This document shows, in pieces, positions 30,301-38,346 of a stretch of DNA of 64,000 nt. The position numbers and the translations under genes were made by a program. The notes under the pieces were generated by a model that made no database searches, was not told the DNA's origin, and worked only from the letters and a program-made list of their open reading frames with translations. Origin of the DNA: Gemmatimonadota bacterium (GTDB lineage Bacteria; Gemmatimonadota; Gemmatimonadetes; Gemmatimonadales; GWC2-71-9); contig JANYKV010000114.1 in NCBI GenBank assembly GCA_025358055.1, forward strand, positions 1-64,000. The letters run 5' to 3'. Positions within the stretch are counted from its first letter, which is position 1. Each line of letters begins with the position of its first letter.

Positions 30301-30929
30301 TGGAGTTCCGCAAGCGGATCGAGTCGCGCTACGCGGAATCACGACATAGTGACGCGGAACGGTCTCTCCTCAAGACCGACGGTTCTCATGACGGCGATGG
30401 AACCCTCTTGTACGACAAAGGCGGCTGGACGTTCTGGATGCTGTGGAACTTGATGGGGAGCGAGCAAAACTTTGCCGGCCTGCGGACGTTCATCGCTTCC
30501 CACCTCAACAATCCCGATCATGCGGTCTTGGCCGATTTCGTCGAGCACATGCGCCAATATGCGCCGGACACGGCCGCCTACGACGCGTACGCCAAGCAAT
30601 GGTTCGCTTCGGTGGTCGTGCCGGAGTATCGGCTGTCCGAGGTTCGGTCGGTGCCGATCGGGTCGGAATGGGAGACGACGGCTCGTCTGGAGAACATCGG
30701 AACCGGCCGGATGCCAGTCGAGGTGGCGGTGACCCAGGGGGAGCGCTCGCTGAACCCGGCCGAGCCCGTGAAGGTTACGTATCGCGCGTCGGGAGTGACG
30801 GTAGTGATCGGATCGAAAGAGATCAAGGAGGTGCGGATCCGTTCGCCCTTCAAGCCAGCGCGCGTGGTTGTGGACCCCGACGTGAAGGTTCTCCAACTTC
30901 GACGGACTCTGGCGGAAAACAAGCTCTAG
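27354..30929 (+). CDS. ABC permease fused to an M1-family aminopeptidase domain
   Basis: N-terminal multi-TM ABC-2-like halves; C-terminal VVAHESAHQWWGNML (HExxH) and LLSEGMAHFS third zinc ligand; ATGA overlap with ATPase gene. Confidence 0.88.
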   Translation: MSIRRLMLVARQELSYTCRRPSFWIMLALIGLIVWGLSSGNVRIGLTSGDSSVGGKKAFLTSEFALAQLMVVLSFLGFTFFAAVMAGLSVPRDLEWKTGEILHATPLTSGEYIWGKFTGVFLAFLAALVLTVGLVILIFQVMPNSNMLETRGPFHLHNYVVPAVTISLPIIMFTCGTSFGVGAWTRKPILVFVLPIMLLLVCGFFFWSWTPAWLDPRIDRILMLVDPSGFRWLNQTWLKVDRGVDFYNTQRVVWDSGFVWSRFGVAVIGIVSTVLAAGHFGRTLKSSGKVTVARRAAEPPAPGMEAQAAPGLAALRMRAAAPNFWRGFRLVAGAELKELRSSPGLYLFIPLILQQTLGNALLALGAFDTPLLVTSGTLAVRSMSSLITLLALLIVFYAVESLERERATGFSAIHDALPVHTGSILAGKAVALAVVAVTALLATFVGCAIAMAIQGRVGLELKPFLLVWVVLLLPGFVLWTCFVFAIYAIVKNRYTTYSVALVTLAFTSYLLFSGKMNWVGNWPLWGALRWSDISVFEIDRTALILNRLFWLSLALVFLRMAIRWFPRRALDTISTIHALQPARLWRSARGLLPWLVAPLFLGGALWRQIDRGPDGARTKKIAKDYWRKNLATWTDAPAPALADVDMALDLNPRDRAWSVKGTYIIVNKETVVLSKVPITVGFWNDMRWTINGQPSVPDTLSHLYVFTLAKPLAPGDSVRLGFTYNGVQPGATKNGGGAGEFILPSGVVMTSFGPRWFPFIGYLEEIGVDDENRAEPKQYPDDFYKGITPPAFGSALPMTVHMAITAPADFTANSVGERISEEVNGATKTTVWHTDHPVMAFNVIAGRYVVKKGEGTALYYNAAHTYNVAEMSSALDAARKYYGEWFAPFPWRELKISEFPGISTYAQGFPTNITFSESIGFLTKSEPKTNLAFLVVAHESAHQWWGNMLQPGRGPSGNLLSEGMAHFSTALLMAQVKGQLQGMEFRKRIESRYAESRHSDAERSLLKTDGSHDGDGTLLYDKGGWTFWMLWNLMGSEQNFAGLRTFIASHLNNPDHAVLADFVEHMRQYAPDTAAYDAYAKQWFASVVVPEYRLSEVRSVPIGSEWETTARLENIGTGRMPVEVAVTQGERSLNPAEPVKVTYRASGVTVVIGSKEIKEVRIRSPFKPARVVVDPDVKVLQLRRTLAENKL

Positions 30930-30955
30930 GGCCCCACGAGGATCGAGTTCTGGCC

Positions 30956-32113
30956 TCAGGGTCCGATCGCGGCGAGAACCAGCTTCATGAACTCGTTCTG
31001 ATGCGCTGGATCGAGCCACCGCACAACCGCCACCAGGTCATGATCTGGGTCAATCCAAATCGTGTTGCCGCCGGCGCCGAGAGCAAAGAAGTTGGTCTCG
31101 GGCACATCCGGGAATTGTTGGCGCCCCGGATTGAGCCACCACATGAAGCCGTACACCGGCTTGATAGGCGTGGGTGTCGTTGCCATCGCAATCCAACGTT
31201 CGGAGAGGAGTTGCCCGCTGGACCATCGTCCCCGCCGGAGCATCAGATAGCCATATCGGGCGTGGTCGCGCGTGCTGGCCCAGAAGCCAGCTCCCCAATG
31301 GCCGCCGCCGCTCACGGATTGCACCTGCTTGCCCCCGATATCGATGTAGGCGTTGTCGTACCCATGCCAAACCCACGTTTCGGAGGCTCCAATCCGATCC
31401 ATGATCTCTCGTTTGATGACCTGGGGGAGTGGCTCTTGCAAGAGCTCCAGCAGCGCCAATGAAGTGCGATTCACCCGGACGTCGTTGTATTCCCAGAAAG
31501 TTCCGGGAGCCTGTAGGGCTCTCGCGTACCCTGCCCGTCGGTCGGCGACGTCGGGCTTGCCCCATAGAGTGCCTTCCCATTCGTTGGTCTGATTGAACAT
31601 CATGCGCCAGGTAATCGCGGCGTTGTGTTCGCCGTCGAACCCTCCGTCATGAACACTCGCGCTGACCTTCTCGTCGACACTATCAATCAGCCCGCGGTCG
31701 AATGCGAGGCCGGCAACGCCTGAGAGGTAGCTTTTCGCGACGCTGAACGTCATGTCGACGCGTTTGGTATCGCCCCACTCGGCGACGATGTATCCATGGC
31801 GTAGGATGATCCCGTTGACGTGGCCCCGGTCTTTGTAGGGGCCTTGAATCGCGGGGTAGGGCTCTTTCGCCGTTTGCTTCGTCAGCTGCTCTTTCATGCT
31901 CATCAGCCAATCGATCTCATGCGCCTGGGAGAACGCGATGGCGTGGGCCAGCTTCAGCGAGTCCATCCCGACAGTCGACGGAGTTCGCTTTTCCCAATCG
32001 GTGCCGGCGGGTGGGTAGTAGGTAGACTGGGCGGACACGCCGAGCGTGAGGAGTAAGGAGAAGGACGTGAGGAGTAAAGCAGGCAGTTGTCGATGCTGTC
32101 GCGCGGTGGTCAT
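30956..32113 (-). CDS. Secreted serine hydrolase, beta-lactamase-like
   Basis: Signal peptide; SVAKSYLSG SxxK motif; YNDVRVN. Confidence 0.8.
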   Translation of the reverse strand: MTTARQHRQLPALLLTSFSLLLTLGVSAQSTYYPPAGTDWEKRTPSTVGMDSLKLAHAIAFSQAHEIDWLMSMKEQLTKQTAKEPYPAIQGPYKDRGHVNGIILRHGYIVAEWGDTKRVDMTFSVAKSYLSGVAGLAFDRGLIDSVDEKVSASVHDGGFDGEHNAAITWRMMFNQTNEWEGTLWGKPDVADRRAGYARALQAPGTFWEYNDVRVNRTSLALLELLQEPLPQVIKREIMDRIGASETWVWHGYDNAYIDIGGKQVQSVSGGGHWGAGFWASTRDHARYGYLMLRRGRWSSGQLLSERWIAMATTPTPIKPVYGFMWWLNPGRQQFPDVPETNFFALGAGGNTIWIDPDHDLVAVVRWLDPAHQNEFMKLVLAAIGP

Positions 32114-32168
32114 TTGAAGCTCCGTCGTAGTCCCAGGTGCGTTCCGCTTCCTTCGGCCTCTCCGTATT

Positions 32169-32196
32169 CCCGATTCCCTTTTCCCTGTCCCTCCCC
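32169..32196 (-). repeat. G-run tract (minus strand), copy 2 of the dispersed G-run repeat
   Basis: Minus strand GGGGAGGGACAGGGAAAAGGGAATCGGG: five G3+ runs, upstream of the 32113 start; similar to 10070-10111. Confidence 0.55.
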
Positions 32197-32200
32197 GACC

Positions 32201-32704
32201 TCACTCCTCCAACGCCGGCTCGAATTCTCCTTGGTGCCGAGGAGTGATGTGCTGGCTCCCATTGAGGATCCGGGCGCAGGTGTTGTAACGCAGTAAGGAT
32301 TCATCGTTGCCGGGTGGACGAATTGCTTCCGCCCGCTCATACCACTCCATCGCCTCACGGAACCAGTCGTAAGCAATGCCGGATGAGCCGGGGGTTCCGG
32401 CGTGGAGCTGCGCTTTTGCCCGGCGCTCACAAATGATCCCTGCATAGTAGAGCCGCTGGTATTCGTCCCGAAGTTGGGGCAGGACTTCTCGAGCTCGAGC
32501 CACCCCAACGGCCAGGCCCTCGGTGAACTGATCGGTGCGCGCGAGCAGCAGGAGAACCAATGCGGACTGACTGGTGGGGTCGATCTGGAGAACATCGAGG
32601 CAGATGCTCTCGGCCGCGCCGGGTTCGTTCAGTAGCCGGTAAAGCTCCGCCTTGGCAAGCGCACCGGCGACGCCGGAGGGGGATATGGGTTTCAGGGCAA
32701 ACAT
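32201..32704 (-). CDS. TPR-like hypothetical protein
   Basis: Helical repeat pattern (AKAELYRLLNEPGAAESICLDVLQIDPTSQSALVLLLLARTDQF); directly downstream of sdhB. Confidence 0.6.
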   Translation of the reverse strand: MFALKPISPSGVAGALAKAELYRLLNEPGAAESICLDVLQIDPTSQSALVLLLLARTDQFTEGLAVGVARAREVLPQLRDEYQRLYYAGIICERRAKAQLHAGTPGSSGIAYDWFREAMEWYERAEAIRPPGNDESLLRYNTCARILNGSQHITPRHQGEFEPALEE

Positions 32705-32733
32705 GCGAACCTCGTCGGATGTGCTGGGGGGGG

Positions 32734-33489
32734 CTAGGGCCCCGCCACTTTCTTCGTCATCAGCCCAATCAGCTTCACAAGCGGGTCGAACGCGTCGTCC
32801 ATCACGCGTTCCTTGAGCGGAATGATGGCATTATCGGTGATCCGAATGCTTTCCGGACAGACGTTGGTGCAGCATTTGGTGATGTTGCAGTACCCAATGC
32901 CGTGGGCCTTTCGAAGCTCGGACAGCCGGTCTTCCGTGTCGAGCGGGTGCATTTCGAGCGCCGCCGTGTAGACCAAATATCGCGGGCCGACGAACTCTTC
33001 GTGGAGCTGGTGGTCGCGGAGGACGTGGCAGACGTCCTGGCACAGGAAACACTCGATGCATTTGCGATACTCCTGCACCCGATCGACGTCTTCCTGTTGC
33101 ATCCGCCAGGTGCCGTCGGGCGCATCGGGCGGACGCGGCTTGAATTTCTTGATCTGTTTTTTCACCCGAAAATTCCAGCTCACGTCGGTGACGAGGTCGC
33201 GAACCGGGGGGAAGGCGCGCATGGGTTCGACGGTGACGGGTTCGCCCAAATCGAGTTCATTGAGTCGGGTCATGCACATGAGCCGCGGCTGACCGTTGAT
33301 TTCGGCCGAGCACGACCCGCACTTGCCGGCTTTGCAGTTCCAGCGCACGGCCAGATCGTTCGCTTGCGTCGCTTGGATTTGGTGGATGGCGTCCAACACG
33401 ACCATCCCCTCGGAGATCTCCGTCGAGTAATCGACCAACTTGCCGCCGCTGGAATTCCCGCGCCAAACCTGGAACCTTGCCTGCGTCAT
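32734..33489 (-). CDS. sdhB: Succinate dehydrogenase/fumarate reductase iron-sulfur subunit
   Basis: WNCKAGKCGSCSAEINGQPRLMC [2Fe-2S]; CIECFLCQDVC and CNITKCCTNVCPE clusters. Confidence 0.92.
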   Translation of the reverse strand: MTQARFQVWRGNSSGGKLVDYSTEISEGMVVLDAIHQIQATQANDLAVRWNCKAGKCGSCSAEINGQPRLMCMTRLNELDLGEPVTVEPMRAFPPVRDLVTDVSWNFRVKKQIKKFKPRPPDAPDGTWRMQQEDVDRVQEYRKCIECFLCQDVCHVLRDHQLHEEFVGPRYLVYTAALEMHPLDTEDRLSELRKAHGIGYCNITKCCTNVCPESIRITDNAIIPLKERVMDDAFDPLVKLIGLMTKKVAGP

Positions 33490-33522
33490 CCGGTCGGGTC
33501 TCCGTTCGGTCGAGGTCGGTGC

Positions 33523-35334
33523 CTACTTGAGTTCATCGACAATCGCTTTCAGATCCGGCCGCAGCTCGGGAATGGGCTCCTTGCGGAGCCGCATTCCGCC
33601 GTCGAGCCCCTTCTCGACCACACAGTTGAAGGTCTGATACGCGGGGTCCTTGGCGGGGAAGTCGTCGCGGAAGTGGCCACCGCGGCTCTCCTTCCGGGCG
33701 AGGGCACTTCGCACAATCGCTTCGGAGACCGTGAGGAGGGCCTTGAGGTCGAGGGCGGTGTGCCATCCAGGGTTGTACTCTCGGTTTCCGACGACAGTGG
33801 TTTTCGCGGCTCGTTGCCACAGCGCGCCCAGTCCCTCGGCGGCCCGCTCCATTTCCTTCTCCACCCGCACGATCCCAACGAGGTCTTGCATCATGTCCTG
33901 CAATTCGTGCTGAACCTGGTACGCGCTTTCTCCACCCGAGCGGTCGAATGGCGCCAGCGCCTCGCGCCCCGCGGCTTCCACTTCTTCCGAGTTGATCCGG
34001 CCGGGCTGATGGTCCTTCGCGAAACGCGCCGCATACTCACCCGCCCGCCGGCCGAACACCAAGAGGTCCGAAAGCGAGTTGCCGCCCAATCGGTTCGCGC
34101 CATGGAGGCCGGCCGCGACCTCACCGGCGGCAAACAGACCGGAGACCGTGGACATTTGGGTATCGCCGTCCACCCGGACCCCGCCCATCACGTAGTGGGT
34201 CGTCGGTCCGATCTCCATCGGAGTCGTGGTGATATCGATATCCGCCAGCTGCTTGAATTGATGGTACATACTCGGCAGCTTCTTTTTGATGTGCTCCGCC
34301 GCCTTGGGCAGTTTCTCCTTGATTTGTGCGATGTCGAGAAACACGCCTCCGTGCGGACTGCCCCGGCCTTCGCGCACCTCCCGCATGATGCACCGCGCCA
34401 CGTGATCCCGCGTCAACAATTCGGGAGGGCGTCGGGCGTTTTTGTCGCCCTGGGTGTAGCGCCAGCCTTCTTCGGGCGTATCGGCGGTCTGGGCTCGGTA
34501 GTTCTCGGGGATGTCCTGGAACATGAACCGCTCGCCCTTACTGTTCAGCAGGACGCCCCCCTCGCCGCGCACTCCCTCGGTGACGAGGATGCCGCGAACG
34601 CTCGGCGGCCAGACCATTCCGGTCGGATGGAATTGCACGAATTCCATGTCCTGGAGTGCGGCGCCGGCGTGGTAGGCCAGCGACTGACCGTCGCCCGTGT
34701 ATTCCCAACTGTTGCTCGTGATCCGAAAGGCGCGCCCGATGCCGCCCGTGGCCAGAACGATAGCCCGAGCGCGGAAAAGCCGAAACCGCCCGCGCTCGCG
34801 ATCGTAGGCAAAGGCCCCCGCGATCCGGTCACCGTCCTTGAGCAGGGTGGTGACCGTGACCTCCATGTGCACCTCGATGCCCTGATGAATCCCGTGATCC
34901 TGGAGCGTGCGGATCATCTCGAGCCCGGTGCGGTCGCCGACATGCGCCAAACGAGGATACTTGTGACCGCCGAAGTTACGTTGGAGAATTCGACCGTCCG
35001 GGGTTCGATCGAACATCGCCCCCCACGCCTCGAGCTCGCGGACGCGATCGGGAGCTTCTTTGGCGTGGAGTTCGGCCATCCGCCAGTTGTTGAGGTACTG
35101 TCCGCCTCTCAGCGTGTCAGTAAAATGGACTTTCCAATTGTCCCGGTCGTCCACGTTGGCCAACGCCGCCGCCACTCCGCCCTCCGCCATGACAGTATGC
35201 GCCTTCCCGAGCAGCGACTTGCAGACAAGGCCGACGGTGGTGCCCTGCGCGGCCGCTTCGATCGCCGCTCGTAGTCCGGCGCCTCCGGCCCCGATCACCA
35301 GAACGTCGTATTCGTGAGTCTGGTAGTCGCCCAT
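33523..35334 (-). CDS. sdhA: Succinate dehydrogenase/fumarate reductase flavoprotein subunit
   Basis: VLVIGAGGAGLRAAIEAA; MAEGGVAAAL; GLHGANRLGGNSLSDLLVFGRRAG; start ATG 35334 in TGATG overlap. Confidence 0.93.
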   Translation of the reverse strand: MGDYQTHEYDVLVIGAGGAGLRAAIEAAAQGTTVGLVCKSLLGKAHTVMAEGGVAAALANVDDRDNWKVHFTDTLRGGQYLNNWRMAELHAKEAPDRVRELEAWGAMFDRTPDGRILQRNFGGHKYPRLAHVGDRTGLEMIRTLQDHGIHQGIEVHMEVTVTTLLKDGDRIAGAFAYDRERGRFRLFRARAIVLATGGIGRAFRITSNSWEYTGDGQSLAYHAGAALQDMEFVQFHPTGMVWPPSVRGILVTEGVRGEGGVLLNSKGERFMFQDIPENYRAQTADTPEEGWRYTQGDKNARRPPELLTRDHVARCIMREVREGRGSPHGGVFLDIAQIKEKLPKAAEHIKKKLPSMYHQFKQLADIDITTTPMEIGPTTHYVMGGVRVDGDTQMSTVSGLFAAGEVAAGLHGANRLGGNSLSDLLVFGRRAGEYAARFAKDHQPGRINSEEVEAAGREALAPFDRSGGESAYQVQHELQDMMQDLVGIVRVEKEMERAAEGLGALWQRAAKTTVVGNREYNPGWHTALDLKALLTVSEAIVRSALARKESRGGHFRDDFPAKDPAYQTFNCVVEKGLDGGMRLRKEPIPELRPDLKAIVDELK

Positions 35335-36137
35335 CAGAGAATTCTCCAGTCGTGCACGATGCCCATGGAGCAGAGACGCACGTAGACATCGGTGAGCGCG
35401 ACCATGAATAGGCTGACCCAGGCCCAGCGGTGGTGGGCGCTGTTGAGGCAGGTGGAGCATCGATACGGGGCACTGAAGACCGGTGTCTTCGAGAATTGAT
35501 CCCGGAATCCGCCGAGGATATGTCGCATGGAATGACAGCCGAAAGTGTATCCGGTGAGACACACGACGTTCGTGGCCAGCACCAACGTGCCGATCCCGAT
35601 GCCAAAGGTCTTCGCTCCGGTGGCTGGATCCGTCCACCAGAGGGCCTCCCATACATCGTAGCTCAGGAAGAACAGGAATATCACGGCAAAGACCATGAAA
35701 TACCGATGGATATTCTGCAGCACGAGCGGAAAATACCGTTCGCCGAGGTAGCTCTTGCGCGGCTCACCGACGGTACAGCCCGGTGGGTCGGCCCAGAAAG
35801 CCTTGTAGTAGGAGCCGCGGTAGTAATAGCAGGTGAACCGAAACAGGGCGGGGAACGGCAGGATGATCAGTGCGGGGCTGAACGGCAACCACCCCGGCCA
35901 CCAGCCTGGTTTGGGCCCGAACCATGCCGCGGGCGAGTCGCCGAAGATCTCCGGGGAATAGAAAGGCGAGAGGTACGGCCCGAAGGTGTAGTGGGCGTTC
36001 TGAAACGCCGCCCAGGTGGCATAGACCAGGAACGATGTCAGGATTACGAACACGATCAAGGGTTGCACCCACCAGGCGTCTCGACGTAGGGTTTCGCCGA
36101 AGCGGCGGCGGGTGAGCGGCACGATCGCTTGAGCCAT
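35334..36137 (-). CDS. Succinate dehydrogenase membrane subunit, mycobacterial Sdh1C-like
   Basis: Multi-TM; FTCYYYRGSYYKAFWADPPGC; GCHSMRHILGG; CSTCLNSAHHRWAW; first gene of sdh operon. Confidence 0.75.
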   Translation of the reverse strand: MAQAIVPLTRRRFGETLRRDAWWVQPLIVFVILTSFLVYATWAAFQNAHYTFGPYLSPFYSPEIFGDSPAAWFGPKPGWWPGWLPFSPALIILPFPALFRFTCYYYRGSYYKAFWADPPGCTVGEPRKSYLGERYFPLVLQNIHRYFMVFAVIFLFFLSYDVWEALWWTDPATGAKTFGIGIGTLVLATNVVCLTGYTFGCHSMRHILGGFRDQFSKTPVFSAPYRCSTCLNSAHHRWAWVSLFMVALTDVYVRLCSMGIVHDWRIL

Positions 36138-36282
36138 CAGTAATGCTCCGTACGTTGCTGTCGAGACCGATATGTGGACCTGGCGGATCCGCCGACCGCG
36201 ATGATCAGCCTTCGGATAATGACGGTTCAGCAACCAATGTCAATCCCGTTCCGATCCCTCAGCGTCGGGCTCCGGCCGGTTT

Positions 36283-36475
36283 GTCCTTTGCGTCCTTTGC
36301 GCCATCGCGGTAGATAGGAACAGCCATTGACCGCAAAGATGCGAAGAGCGCGAGGTCTGCTGGTATACTCTTATTCCCTCGCGTCCCTTGCGTCTTCCCG
36401 GTAGAGAAAGAGAACAGCCATTGAGCCGCACGGGCGCGAAGAGCGCGAAGAACCTCCTTTGCGTTATTGTGGTAG
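36283..36475. repeat. Degenerate hairpin-forming repeats upstream of the GxxExxY gene
   Basis: Recurrent TTTGCGTCCTTTGCGCC...GGTAGA...CAGCCATTGA(N)CCGCAAAGATGCGAAGAGCGCGA; about two and a half units; 5' arm pairs with 3' arm (CTTTGCGTCCTTTGCG vs CGCAAAGATGCGAAG). Confidence 0.75.
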
Positions 36476-36501
36476 CAAACCAACGGCTTTAGACCACGAG
36501 A

Positions 36502-36918
36502 ATGGGAAGGGCCATTCTGGTGGTACGCGTGAGAAGCAACGAAGACCTTGAGCGGATTGCCACCATATTGATAGACGCCGTGTATGTCGTGCATAGGGCG
36601 CTGGGACCAGGGCTTATGGAATCGGCCTATCAGGTGTGCTTGTCTCATGAGCTGCGCAAACGTGGGTTGACTATCCGTTGTGAGGTTTCGCTGCCCGTGC
36701 CGTACGATGGGATCGAGATCGACGCCGGGTATCGGGTCGACTTGCCATTGGAGGAAGAAATCATCGTCGAGAACAAAGCGGTACGTACGATCGCGCCGAT
36801 CCACGAGGCCCAACTCTTGACCTACCTCAAGCTGTCTGGCTTGAGGCTCGGTTTTCTGCTAAACTGGAATGCGCCGCTGATCAAGGACGGCATCAAGCGA
36901 ATGGTTCACCGACTGTAG
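36502..36918 (+). CDS. GxxExxY protein (PD-(D/E)XK nuclease-like superfamily)
   Basis: GPGLMESAY signature; D in YRVDL, ExK in IIVENKA, Q in HEAQLLTYLKL; exact start uncertain. Confidence 0.82.
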   Translation: MGRAILVVRVRSNEDLERIATILIDAVYVVHRALGPGLMESAYQVCLSHELRKRGLTIRCEVSLPVPYDGIEIDAGYRVDLPLEEEIIVENKAVRTIAPIHEAQLLTYLKLSGLRLGFLLNWNAPLIKDGIKRMVHRL

Positions 36919-36932
36919 AACGAGGATAGGTC

Positions 36933-37185
36933 TGCGGTAGAAAAAGGATGCAGCAATTGAACCGCAAGGACGCGAAGGGCGCGAAGGGTTCCAGTGAACT
37001 GGTCAACAACAACTTGACCGCGAAGGTGTGAAGGGCGCAACGAGGCAAGTGAGATTTTCCGTTGCTGTTCTTTGCGTCCTTTGCGCCTTGGTGGTAGAAA
37101 GGCAGCAAGCGCGCAGAGGGGTAGCGCCTGAAGAATGGTCAACCATATGCCACCGCAACGACGCGAAAGACGCGAGAGTTGCCGT
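36933..37185. repeat. Degenerate repeats downstream of the GxxExxY gene, same family as the upstream block
   Basis: GCGGTAGAAAAAGGATGCAGCAATTGAACCGCAAGGACGCGAAGGGCGCGAAGG; CTTTGCGTCCTTTGCGCCTTGGTGGTAGAAAGGCAGC; CACCGCAACGACGCGAAAGACGCGAGAG. Confidence 0.75.
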
Positions 37186-37204
37186 GCATCGCCGAAGGGT
37201 CGTG

Positions 37205-38344
37205 ATGAAAGACGAGCTTCGTGAAGCGGTTCGAGCCCTCTGCCGCAAGTATCCCGATGAGTATTGGCGTGGTCTCGATGAGCGGCGGGCGTATCCCGAG
37301 GCCTTCGTTGCCGAGTTGACGCGGAGCGGCTATCTAGGCTGCCTGATCCCCGAGGAGTATGGCGGCGCGGGGCTCGGTCTCAGGGATGCCTCGGTGGTCC
37401 TCGAGGAGATCAATCGTTCCGGAGGGAGCGCCGCGGCGTGTCACGCTCAGATGTACACGATGGGGACGTTGTTGCGGCACGGTTCGGAGGAACAGAAGCG
37501 GCGCTATCTGCCCGGGATTGCCCGGGGCGAGCTCCGCCTCCAGGCCTTCGCGGTGACGGAGCCGGATGCCGGATCCGACACCACCCAAATCAGCACGACC
37601 GCCGTGCGCCAAGGCGACCGCTACGTGGTGAACGGGAAGAAGATTTTCATCTCGCGGGTTCAGCATTCGGATCTCATGATTCTCCTCGCCCGGACGACCC
37701 CGATCGAACAAGTGAAGAAACGGACTGATGGCCTCAGCGTGTTTCTCGTGGACATCAGGGAGGCCGGCGAGCGCATGCGCGTCCAACCGGTGGCGACTAT
37801 GATCAACCACGAGACCAACGAGCTGTTCTTCGATGGTCTGGAGGTGCCGGTGGAGAACCGCATCGGCGAGGAAGGGAAGGGCTTCGGCTACATTCTCGGC
37901 GGGATGAACGTGGAGCGGATCCTGCTCGCGTCCGAATCTATCGGCGACGCTCTCTATTTCGTCGACCGGGCGACGGAGTACTCGCGACAGCGCATCGTGT
38001 TCGGCCGTCCCATCGGGCAGAATCAAGGGGTGCAATTCCCCATCGCGCGGGCCTACGTGGCTACTCAGGGGGCCATGGCACTTCGGGACAACGCCGCGAG
38101 CCTCTACGATGCCGGCCAGCTCCCCGGCGCCGAAGCAAACATGTGCAAGTATCTCGCTTCCGAGGCGGCATGGGAGGCCGCCAACGCGGCGATGAACACG
38201 TTCGGTGGATATGGCTTGGCCGTCGAGTTCGGCATCGAAAGGAAGTTCCGGGAGTCTCGACTGTACCTCGTCGCACCGATTGCCAACAATCTGATTCTCT
38301 GTTACGTCGGCGAACATGTCCTCCACCTGCCGCGCTCGTATTGA
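37205..38344 (+). CDS. Acyl-CoA dehydrogenase
   Basis: AVTEPDAGSDTTQISTTAV; FGGYGL...RKFRESR; start ATG 37205, ORF-track extension runs into repeats. Confidence 0.88.
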   Translation: MKDELREAVRALCRKYPDEYWRGLDERRAYPEAFVAELTRSGYLGCLIPEEYGGAGLGLRDASVVLEEINRSGGSAAACHAQMYTMGTLLRHGSEEQKRRYLPGIARGELRLQAFAVTEPDAGSDTTQISTTAVRQGDRYVVNGKKIFISRVQHSDLMILLARTTPIEQVKKRTDGLSVFLVDIREAGERMRVQPVATMINHETNELFFDGLEVPVENRIGEEGKGFGYILGGMNVERILLASESIGDALYFVDRATEYSRQRIVFGRPIGQNQGVQFPIARAYVATQGAMALRDNAASLYDAGQLPGAEANMCKYLASEAAWEAANAAMNTFGGYGLAVEFGIERKFRESRLYLVAPIANNLILCYVGEHVLHLPRSY

Positions 38345-38346
38345 CC

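Noticed and set aside
32560-35274. 904-aa plus-strand ORF
   Set aside because: Antisense shadow of the clearly coding sdhB/sdhA genes; composition typical of reverse-strand GC-rich ORFs (many His/Arg/Val), no recognisable domain.
36259-36813. 184-aa minus-strand ORF overlapping the GxxExxY gene and repeats
   Set aside because: Composed of translated repeat sequence and antisense of the GxxExxY gene; not a plausible protein.
36283-37185. Possible CRISPR array
   Set aside because: Units are degenerate, irregularly spaced, present on both sides of a gene, internally palindromic, and no cas genes are nearby.
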